DNA from: Tyzzerella sp. UBA1042
Lineage (GTDB): Bacteria > Bacillota > Clostridia > Lachnospirales > Anaerotignaceae
Direction: 5' to 3'
Assembly: GCA_002316675.1 (NCBI GenBank)
Contig: DCDZ01000018.1
Coordinates: forward strand, 1 to 8,236
DNA length: 8,236 bases
Shown here: one piece after another, positions 1 through 5,048 of the stretch
Layout of the letters: each line of letters begins with the position of its first letter
Position numbering within the stretch: position 1 is the first letter of the stretch
Made by a program: the position numbers and the translations under genes
The notes under the pieces: model-generated
Told to the model about the DNA's origin: nothing
The model's database searches: none
Seen by the model: the letters and a program-made list of their open reading frames with translations, nothing else

Positions 1-24
1 ATTTCTGCTATTACCGGTTAGCCT

Positions 25-114
25 AAGACTGTCTTTCTAATTTCTTCAAAAAGCGACTGATTGGTACTTTGAGTAACTGCCTTTATTTTTCTGTTACAGT
101 TTGCGGAAACTCAA
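25..114 (+). repeat. 90-bp interspersed repeat, left copy
   Basis: This stretch matches the reverse complement of 8101-8190 over 90 bases with three differences (at 58, 102 and 105) and no gaps. The match stops sharply at both ends. It contains a predicted interrupted hairpin: TTGAGT (69-74) pairs with ACTCAA (109-114) and AACTG (75-79) pairs with CAGTT (97-101), with a 7-nt bulge at 102-108. Two of the three differences between copies fall in that bulge. I do not recognise the family. It has no transposase and no clear terminal inverted repeats of its own, so it looks like a non-autonomous or structured interspersed repeat. Confidence 0.9.
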
Positions 115-463
115 GGATGGTTCCATGAAAGTTTTGAGGGCAAAGGTAATGCATGGGTTTATTTTGTAGCATATTTTGTTTGAAAAAACAATCTTTTTCT
201 CATTTTTTGTTAGGATAGGATGCCATTTGTTTCTTTTCCGTTGCTGAGGGCAGAAAAATTTTGTAAAGGCGTGCCTTTATATTAGGAAGAAGTAAAAAAT
301 GCTTGTACTTCATTGCAAGCTTTCCATTTGTATTATTTTAAAAGCTTCTTTGGAAAAAGAATCTGTATGCTGTATATTTTAGTGTGCTGTCAAGGTGCTT
401 GAAGCAAGAATTCCTCCGAAAAGGGTGCTGTCCTTTCCAGAGGAATTTTTTAAATTTCTGAAT
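115..463. other. Intergenic stretch without a gene
   Basis: About 350 AT-rich bases between the left repeat and the end of the LysR-type gene. No convincing reading frame is present; the frame beginning near 395 is antisense to the 3' end of the regulator. Small dyads are visible. TTGTTT-GAAA-AAACAA (176-191) is followed by a T-rich tract and could be a weak plus-strand terminator for something to the left of the window. TAAAGGC-GT-GCCTTTA (264-279) is a compact 16-bp palindrome. GCTTG/CAAGC arms lie near 310-325. No convincing terminator for the minus-strand regulator is seen; the AAAGG/CCTTT hairpin near 420-440 lacks a U-tract. Confidence 0.5.
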
Positions 464-1348
464 TTATTTATCCAGCCTTTGCAGAATAAAGTCTTTGAAT
501 TTTTCAACAGCGGGAGGCAGATACCGGTTTACCACATAAGCCAGATAAACCATGCGCTTGGAATAAGCGGTGTCAAAATCCAGCTTGATTACATTATAAT
601 TTTGTAAGGTGGGATTATCCGTTACAATTGCAATTCCCTGATTGGCCGCAACCAAACCCGCCATGGAGTTGACATCCTCAAATTGGCATAATATGTTTGG
701 CATAATTTGCGCCTTAGAAAATAAATCGTCAATAATGCGGCGCATACCGCTTTCTTTTGTATAGCAAATCAGAGGGTATGGGCAGATATCTTGAATTGTG
801 ACCTTCTTTCTTTCCGCCAAGGGGTGATTTTCCGGAACAAGTACAACTAAGCCCTGTTCAAATATGGGGATAAATTCCACATCGCTCTCATTTTCCACCA
901 TGGAGCAGAAAACCAAATCGTATTTTTCGCGTTTCAAATTATAAAGCAAAGTTTTTGTGTTTCCTTCATAGCAAGAAAAAGAAATATTTTTGTTCTGGGG
1001 ATCGTCCAAAAATCCGGCAATGATTTCCGGCACATAGTTTGCCCCCACAGAGGTCATATATGCCAAGCCCACATGGCCACCCCCTACGGTAATCAGTCGT
1101 TCAATTTGGTTTTTGCCAAGCTCCAGCTGCGTTAAAGCATTTTCCACATAGAACATATAAATGCGTCCGTATTTTGTTAAAACTACATTTCGCCCCTGCT
1201 TTTCAAAAAGATTTGCCCCCAATTCTTTTTCCATTGCAGCAATTGAATGACTTAATGTTGGTTGAGAAATATTTAATTTTTCAGAAGCTTTTGTATAATG
1301 CTCCAACTCAGCCAACGTCTTAAAATAATACAATTGGTTTAAATTCAT
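464..1348 (-). CDS. LysR-type transcriptional regulator
   Basis: A 294-residue cytoplasmic DNA-binding regulator of normal LysR family length. Residues 1-61 form the winged helix-turn-helix: MNLNQLYYFKTLAEL, then the recognition region NISQPTLSHSIAAMEKELG and the wing ending LFEKQGRNVVLTKYG. Residues from about 90 form the periplasmic-binding-protein-like effector domain (GLAYMTSVGANYVPEIIAGF; later LAYVVNRYLPPAVEKF). The start at 1348 is preferred over an in-frame ATG at 1372 because AAGGAG (1356-1361) sits 7 nt upstream of it and the family's N-terminus normally begins a few residues before the first helix; the longer form would add MKRRRSEV. The gene is divergent from pflA but 642 bp away and has its own promoter. 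Its target and effector cannot be read from the sequence. Control of the pfl operon is possible but unproven. Confidence 0.93.
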   Translation of the reverse strand: MNLNQLYYFKTLAELEHYTKASEKLNISQPTLSHSIAAMEKELGANLFEKQGRNVVLTKYGRIYMFYVENALTQLELGKNQIERLITVGGGHVGLAYMTSVGANYVPEIIAGFLDDPQNKNISFSCYEGNTKTLLYNLKREKYDLVFCSMVENESDVEFIPIFEQGLVVLVPENHPLAERKKVTIQDICPYPLICYTKESGMRRIIDDLFSKAQIMPNILCQFEDVNSMAGLVAANQGIAIVTDNPTLQNYNVIKLDFDTAYSKRMVYLAYVVNRYLPPAVEKFKDFILQRLDK

Positions 1349-1355
1349 CACTTCA

Positions 1356-1361
1356 CTCCTT
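1356..1361 (-). promoter_or_regulatory. Ribosome binding site deciding the LysR start
   Basis: AAGGAG on the minus strand, 7 nt before the ATG at 1348. It lies inside the reading frame of the longer candidate starting at 1372, which supports the shorter protein. Confidence 0.75.
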
Positions 1362-1385
1362 CTTCTCTTCAACCTCTTCGCAATT

Positions 1386-1414
1386 ATTATAACAAAAATA
1401 TAGAGACAATCTAT
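1386..1414 (-). promoter_or_regulatory. Probable promoter of the LysR-type gene
   Basis: On the minus strand a perfect TATAAT (-10) lies at 1391-1386. A poor -35 (ATAGAT, 1414-1409) is 17 bp upstream. Transcription would start near 1379, giving a leader of about 30 nt. The weak -35 lies within the LysR-type dyad at 1398-1416, an arrangement common in autorepressed LysR genes. The region is AT-rich, so the -10 match alone is weak evidence. Confidence 0.4.
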
Positions 1415-1416
1415 AT
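1398..1416. promoter_or_regulatory. Candidate LysR-type operator (ATAG-N7-CTAT)
   Basis: Perfect 7-bp arms ATATAGA and TCTATAT are separated by GACAA. The core reads ATAG-N7-CTAT and satisfies the T-N11-A rule of LysR-family sites (T1401, A1413). The dyad is about 50 bp upstream of the regulator's start codon and overlaps its predicted -35, so autoregulation is the likely role. Binding is inferred, not shown. Confidence 0.5.
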
Positions 1417-1717
1417 ATTTTTATATTTTCGTCATAATTAATAAAAAAAAATAATGAATATTATAATTTTATATAAAGGGTTGTTCCGAAATTGTTATTT
1501 TTACCACAGATTAGCCAGAGTTTTTTGGTTATGTTTTGTTTATTTTGGTGAGTGGCATTAGAAGGCATTTGTCATAAAGAATCCATGGATTTGAAGAAAA
1601 AAACAAGATAGCTCTTGAAAATAAAAGTTTGGAAGAAAAAGAGAAAGGAAAAAGAAGGGCGGGGAATACTGCTTTCATACAAATATCAGATAAAAAAATT
1701 GCCATGGATTTAACAAA
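1417..1717. other. AT-rich intergenic stretch without a supported gene
   Basis: Between the LysR promoter region and the dyads upstream of pfl I see no supported gene. The plus strand from about 1580 to 1710 is very purine-rich. One plus frame stays open for 47 codons (1578-1718, stop at 1719) but has no usable start or ribosome binding site. The opposite-strand frame at 1529-1735 is a low-complexity mirror of the same purine tract. The 10-mer CCATGGATTT occurs twice, near 1582 and 1703. A decayed gene remnant is possible but not demonstrated. Confidence 0.45.
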
Positions 1718-1749
1718 GTGATTTCGTACAATCAAAAAACTGAAATCAC
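1718..1749. repeat. Dyad upstream of the pfl promoter (8-bp arms)
   Basis: GTGATTTC (1718-1725) and GAAATCAC (1742-1749) are perfect inverted arms with a 16-nt spacer. The distal arm includes TCACA, reminiscent of CRP/FNR half-sites, but the spacing does not fit the TGTGA-N6-TCACA arrangement. Function unknown. Confidence 0.45.
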
Positions 1750-1772
1750 ATAAAATAAGACTATTATTTTAT
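1750..1772. repeat. Dyad upstream of the pfl promoter (9-bp arms, 5-nt spacer)
   Basis: ATAAAATAA (1750-1758) and TTATTTTAT (1764-1772) are perfect arms around GACTA. The size is that of a typical homodimer operator, centred about 57 bp upstream of the -35. The arms are entirely A/T, so chance is a real alternative. Confidence 0.4.
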
Positions 1773-1782
1773 AAAAGAAAAC

Positions 1783-1804
1783 TATCTTTTTTAAGAAAAA
1801 GATA
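1783..1804. repeat. Dyad abutting the pfl -35 (9-bp arms, 4-nt spacer)
   Basis: TATCTTTTT (1783-1791) and AAAAAGATA (1796-1804) are perfect arms around TAAG, ending 13 bp before the -35. A smaller dyad follows directly: ACGAAA and TTTCGT (1804-1809 and 1813-1818), touching the first base of the -35. The position suits an activator or repressor site. The regulator is not identified. Confidence 0.4.
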
Positions 1805-1817
1805 CGAAAAAATTTCG

Positions 1818-1846
1818 TTGACAATGGGAAAAAGCCATGCTAGAAT
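1818..1846 (+). promoter_or_regulatory. Sigma-A-type promoter of the pflA-pflB operon
   Basis: A perfect -35 TTGACA (1818-1823), a 17-bp spacer and -10 TAGAAT (1841-1846, five of six consensus bases). Transcription should start near 1852-1854, a few bases before helix P1 of the riboswitch at 1857, which strongly supports this promoter. The -10 is embedded in the palindrome CTAGA-A-TCTAG (1840-1850). Confidence 0.82.
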
Positions 1847-1850
1847 CTAG
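1840..1850. promoter_or_regulatory. Palindrome covering the pfl -10 box
   Basis: CTAGA and TCTAG flank a single central A, exactly over the -10. With one bulged G (1851) the symmetry extends by ATG/CAT (1837-1839 and 1852-1854). A repressor here would block polymerase binding. It could also be chance overlap with TAGAAT. Confidence 0.35.
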
Positions 1851-1856
1851 GCATAG

Positions 1857-1954
1857 ATTATATGACTGACGGAACAGTGGGTTTAACCACGTGAAGTATA
1901 ATCGCCAAAACAGCCGACCGTCTGGGCAGAAAAAGCCCGGATTGTCGGCTTTTT
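1857..1954 (+). promoter_or_regulatory. ZTP/ZMP riboswitch (pfl motif) with expression platform
   Basis: This leader matches the ZTP riboswitch architecture. Helix P1 is ATTATA (1857-1862) with TATAAT (1897-1902). The 5' conserved junction strand is GACTGACGGAACA (1864-1876). P2 is GTGG/CCAC (1877-1880 and 1887-1890) with loop GTTTAA, and the 3' junction strand is GTGAAG (1891-1896). A short linker leads to the hallmark 3' domain GCCGACCGTCTGGGC (1913-1927). From knowledge of the class, it binds the purine intermediates ZMP and ZTP, which accumulate when 10-formyl-THF is scarce, and turns transcription on. Here the conserved 3' domain is also the 5' arm of the terminator at 1913-1954, so ligand-stabilised folding and termination should exclude each other. 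It sits directly upstream of pflA. Confidence 0.9.
1913..1954 (+). terminator. Riboswitch-controlled intrinsic terminator
   Basis: GCCGAC (1913-1918) pairs with GTCGGC (1944-1949), and TCTGGGC (1921-1927) pairs with GCCCGGA (1935-1941, one G-U). A 2x2 internal step interrupts the stem and the loop is AGAAAAA. TTTTT (1950-1954) follows. Its 5' arm is the conserved 3' domain of the ZTP aptamer, so read-through into pflA should depend on ligand. Confidence 0.9.
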
Positions 1955-1990
1955 CTATTTCAAAAAAATGAATTAGAAAGAGGTGATTAT

Positions 1991-2704
1991 ATGCAGAAAG
2001 GCAGAATCCATTCCATGGAATCCATGGGGTTGGTGGATGGACCTGGTATCCGCACTGTTCTTTTTCTGCAAGGCTGCGGACTGCGCTGCAAGTATTGCCA
2101 TAACCCAGATACTTGGGATATCCAAGGGGGTCGGGAGATGGATGTAAATCAAGTATTAAACAGGCTAAAACGCTTTCGTCCCTATTATGGGGAGACGGGA
2201 GGCCTCACTTGCTCCGGAGGAGAGCCCCTTTTGCAGATGGAATTTGTGTTGGAGCTGTTTCAGGTCTGCAAGAAAGAAAAAATTTCTACCTGCCTGGATA
2301 CAGCAGGTTACGGTTATGGACAATATGAGGAACTTTTAAAATTCACAGATTTGGTTTTATTTGATGCAAAGCACTATATTCCCGAGGAATATAAGCAGCT
2401 GACAGGGGGCGATTTTTCTGCGCCATCGAAGTTTTTAGAAACTGTGGAAAAGAGCGGTACCCCCTTGTGGGTGCGCCATGTGGTTGTTCCCGGTTTGACG
2501 GATAGCGAAGCGCATATCCGTGGCATGAAAGAATACATCAAGGAGATTCCCAATGTGGAAAAGGTGGAATTGCTGCCGTATCACGCCTTGGGTGTGGAAA
2601 AATATAAGGAAATGGGGATGGACTATCCACTAAAGGATGTCATGCCCATGGACAAAGAAAAAACAAAACAGCTGCAAAACATGGTTTTAGATACGATTTT
2701 GTAA
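1991..2704 (+). CDS. pflA: Pyruvate formate-lyase activating enzyme
   Basis: A 237-residue cytoplasmic radical-SAM protein, close to the family's usual length of about 245. It uses S-adenosylmethionine and a 4Fe-4S cluster to abstract hydrogen from a glycine of pyruvate formate-lyase and so create the active glycyl radical. The cluster ligands are the CxxxCxxC motif at C29, C33 and C36 (GCGLRCKYCHNP). The N-terminal DGPGIRTVLFLQGC block (16-29) and the SAM-binding GGEP (76-79, in TCSGGEPLLQ) are typical. AGGTG (1981-1985) lies 5 nt before the ATG. It is the first gene of the operon, with pflB beginning 22 bp after its stop; in E. coli the lyase gene comes first. Its leader carries the ZTP riboswitch. 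No frame defects are seen. Confidence 0.96.
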   Translation: MQKGRIHSMESMGLVDGPGIRTVLFLQGCGLRCKYCHNPDTWDIQGGREMDVNQVLNRLKRFRPYYGETGGLTCSGGEPLLQMEFVLELFQVCKKEKISTCLDTAGYGYGQYEELLKFTDLVLFDAKHYIPEEYKQLTGGDFSAPSKFLETVEKSGTPLWVRHVVVPGLTDSEAHIRGMKEYIKEIPNVEKVELLPYHALGVEKYKEMGMDYPLKDVMPMDKEKTKQLQNMVLDTIL

Positions 2705-2726
2705 AAACAGAGAGGGGATTAAGCAT

Positions 2727-4958
2727 ATGAATACAGTGGCATGGCAGGGATTTCGTGAGGGAACATGGAAGGAAAGTATTGATGTTCGCAATTTTATACA
2801 GAAAAATTATGCTTTGTACGAAGGTGGCGAATCCTTTTTGGAGGGCGTTACTGAGAAAACAGGAAAGCTTTGGGATCAATGCCATAAATTGATTGTGGAG
2901 GAAATGAAAACCGGCGTTTTGGATGTGGAAACGGATATCATTTCCGGCATAGATAATTTTGCACCGGGCTATATAGATCGGGAAAATGAAGTGATTTACG
3001 GCCTGCAGACGGATGCGCCTTTAAAACGCATTGTAAACCTGTACGGCGGATTAAAAATGGCCGCAAGTGCCTTGGAGCAGTATGGCTATAAGCTGAATGA
3101 GAAGGTGGAAAAAGGCTTTCATGCCTATCGGAAAACCCATAATGAAGGAGTTTTTGATGCGTATCCCGAAAGAACAAAGGTGGCCCGCCATGTGGGCTTG
3201 CTGACCGGCTTACCTGATGCATATGGTCGGGGTCGGGTCATTGGCGATTACAGAAGAGTTTCTTTGTATGGTGTGGATTTTTTGATACAGGACAAAAAGA
3301 GAGAACTTGCGGAATTTGATGGCACTATGACCGATGAGCGTATTCGCGTCAGAGAAGAGCTTTGTATGCAAATGAAAGCTTTAAAAGAGATGAAATCCAT
3401 GGCACTAAAATATGGCGTTGATATGAGCGGGCCGGCGAAAAATGCACAGGAAGCGGTTCAGTTTTTATATATGGCCTATCTTGCAGGGGTGAAGGAGAAT
3501 AACGGTGCCGCAATTTCCTTGGGACGTACCTCAACTTTTTTGGATATTTATATCGAAAGAGATTTCAAAAACGGCATCTTGACGGAAAAAGAGGCCCAGG
3601 AGCTGATTGATCAGTTTATTATCAAGCTGAGGCTGGTGCGCCATTTGAGAACGCCGGAATACAATGAATTGTTCGGCGGTGACCCCACATGGATTACCGA
3701 GGCCATCGGAGGAATCAGCATCAATGGCGCTCCTCTAGTAACCAAAACCTCCTTCCGTTATTTGCATACCCTGACCAATTTGGGCACAGCGCCTGAGCCG
3801 AATATGACTGTGCTTTGGAGCAGGGATTTGCCCGTTGCCTTTAAAGCATACTGCGCAAAAATGAGCATTGCAACAGACTCCATTCAATATGAAAATGATG
3901 ATGTTATGCGTCCGCTGTATGGAGATGATTATGCAATTTCCTGTTGTGTATCCGCAATGCGTGTAGGCAAGCAAATGCAATTTTTCGGCGCAAGGGCAAA
4001 CATTGCAAAATCCTTGCTTTTGGCCATCAATGGCGGCGTGGATGAATTGCAGAAGGTTCCTGTTGTACCCAATATTGCACCCCTGCAAGGCGATGTTTTG
4101 GAATTTGACGAGGTGCTTGCACAGTATAAAAAAGTGTTGGACTATGTGGCGGAATTATATGTGGATACCATCAATATCATTCATTATATGCATGATAAAT
4201 ATGCATATGAAGCAAGCCAGATGGCATTGCATGACAGAGATGTGGAGCGGTTGACGGCCTTTGGGATAGCAGGCATTTCTGTGGCGGCGGACTCTCTTTC
4301 GGCAATCAAATATGCCAAGGTACAGCCTGTGCGTGACGAAAATGGTGTGGTGGTAGACTTTCATGTGGAAGGAGATTTCCCGAAGTATGGAAATGACGAC
4401 GATAGAGTGGATGATATTGCCGTTGAAATTGCCACCTATTTTTCCAATGCATTGAAAAAGCACCCCATTTACCGTAATGCAAAGCATACGCTGTCTGCGC
4501 TTACCATAACCAGCAACGTGATGTATGGCAAAAAAACAGGAAGCACGCCCGATGGCAGAAAATTTGGCGAGCCCCTTGCTCCCGGTGCAAACCCGATGCA
4601 TGGGCGGGACGAAAACGGCGCATTGGCCTCCCTTAATTCTGTGGCCAAGATACCCTATAGAAATGTGTGCCAGGACGGTGTTTCCAATACCTTCTCCATT
4701 GTTCCCGATGCACTGGGCAAAGAAGAAGGGCAGAGAATTGAAAACTTGATTCAAATTTTAGACGGCTATTTCGTGCAAGGCGCCCACCATCTGAATGTAA
4801 ACGTGATGAATAGAGACATTTTGGCGGATGCAATGGAGCACCCGGAAAAATATCCTACCCTTACCATTCGTGTTTCCGGCTATGCGGTGAATTTTAACCG
4901 CTTGACAAGAGAGCAGCAGCTGGAAGTGATGAAAAGAACCTTTCATGCTTCCCTTTAA
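2727..4958 (+). CDS. pflB: Pyruvate formate-lyase (formate C-acetyltransferase)
   Basis: A 743-residue glycyl-radical enzyme of the anaerobic cytoplasm (E. coli enzyme about 760). It converts pyruvate and CoA to acetyl-CoA and formate. The adjacent active-site cysteines are C406 and C407 (ISCCVSAMRVGKQMQFFGARAN), which distinguishes true PFL from relatives such as glycerol dehydratase or choline lyase that have a single cysteine. The C-terminal radical loop is RVSGYAVNFNRL with G718 as the radical site, followed by the usual TREQQLEVMKRTF tail. Both motifs are intact, so the enzyme should be active after PflA treatment. The ribosome binding site AGAGGGG (2711-2717) is 9 nt before the ATG. It is co-transcribed with pflA and ends at the hairpin at 4983-5026. 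Formate produced here can feed 10-formyl-THF and purine synthesis, consistent with the riboswitch on the operon. Confidence 0.97.
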   Translation: MNTVAWQGFREGTWKESIDVRNFIQKNYALYEGGESFLEGVTEKTGKLWDQCHKLIVEEMKTGVLDVETDIISGIDNFAPGYIDRENEVIYGLQTDAPLKRIVNLYGGLKMAASALEQYGYKLNEKVEKGFHAYRKTHNEGVFDAYPERTKVARHVGLLTGLPDAYGRGRVIGDYRRVSLYGVDFLIQDKKRELAEFDGTMTDERIRVREELCMQMKALKEMKSMALKYGVDMSGPAKNAQEAVQFLYMAYLAGVKENNGAAISLGRTSTFLDIYIERDFKNGILTEKEAQELIDQFIIKLRLVRHLRTPEYNELFGGDPTWITEAIGGISINGAPLVTKTSFRYLHTLTNLGTAPEPNMTVLWSRDLPVAFKAYCAKMSIATDSIQYENDDVMRPLYGDDYAISCCVSAMRVGKQMQFFGARANIAKSLLLAINGGVDELQKVPVVPNIAPLQGDVLEFDEVLAQYKKVLDYVAELYVDTINIIHYMHDKYAYEASQMALHDRDVERLTAFGIAGISVAADSLSAIKYAKVQPVRDENGVVVDFHVEGDFPKYGNDDDRVDDIAVEIATYFSNALKKHPIYRNAKHTLSALTITSNVMYGKKTGSTPDGRKFGEPLAPGANPMHGRDENGALASLNSVAKIPYRNVCQDGVSNTFSIVPDALGKEEGQRIENLIQILDGYFVQGAHHLNVNVMNRDILADAMEHPEKYPTLTIRVSGYAVNFNRLTREQQLEVMKRTFHASL

Positions 4959-4982
4959 TAAGGAAGGGATATAATGGAATTA

Positions 4983-5026
4983 AAAAGCAGCAGGACATAG
5001 AGAAGTATCTATATTCTGCTGCTTTT
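4983..5026. terminator. Bidirectional terminator between pflB and feoB
   Basis: Perfect 11-bp arms AAAAGCAGCAG (4983-4993) and CTGCTGCTTTT (5016-5026) enclose a second stem ATAGA/TCTAT (4997-5001 and 5008-5012) with loop GAAGTA. The outer A/T tracts supply a U-run on either strand, so it can end both pflA-pflB and the convergent feoAB transcript. It lies 24 bp after pflB and 22 bp after feoB. Confidence 0.85.
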
Positions 5027-5048
5027 ATAAATTGGGGGAAGGAAAGCG

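Noticed and set aside
176..198. Intrinsic terminator TTGTTT-GAAA-AAACAA plus T-rich tract
   Set aside because: The 6-bp stem has one G-C pair and would be very weak, and no gene is visible upstream on that strand. It is noted only in the intergenic entry.
395..607. 70-codon plus-strand frame at the end of the LysR gene
   Set aside because: It is mostly antisense to the regulator's C-terminus and lacks a ribosome binding site.
464..1372. Longer LysR-type protein starting at 1372 (adds MKRRRSEV)
   Set aside because: The good ribosome binding site lies downstream of that ATG, 7 nt before the start at 1348, and the family N-terminus fits the shorter form.
1529..1735. Minus-strand 68-codon frame resembling a small membrane protein
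   Set aside because: It is the complement of a purine-rich tract, which gives F/L/S-rich translation. It has no ribosome binding site or convincing promoter.
1718..1749. CRP/FNR site upstream of pfl
   Set aside because: A TCACA half is present, but the 16-nt spacer between arms does not fit the TGTGA-N6-TCACA arrangement.
1897..1902. Perfect TATAAT that could be a second -10 for pflA
   Set aside because: It is the 3' strand of riboswitch helix P1, and 17 bp upstream there is only ACAGTG, no plausible -35 or extended -10.
4155..4754. 199-codon minus-strand frame inside pflB
   Set aside because: It is a mirror of the strongly supported PFL coding frame, with no family resemblance.
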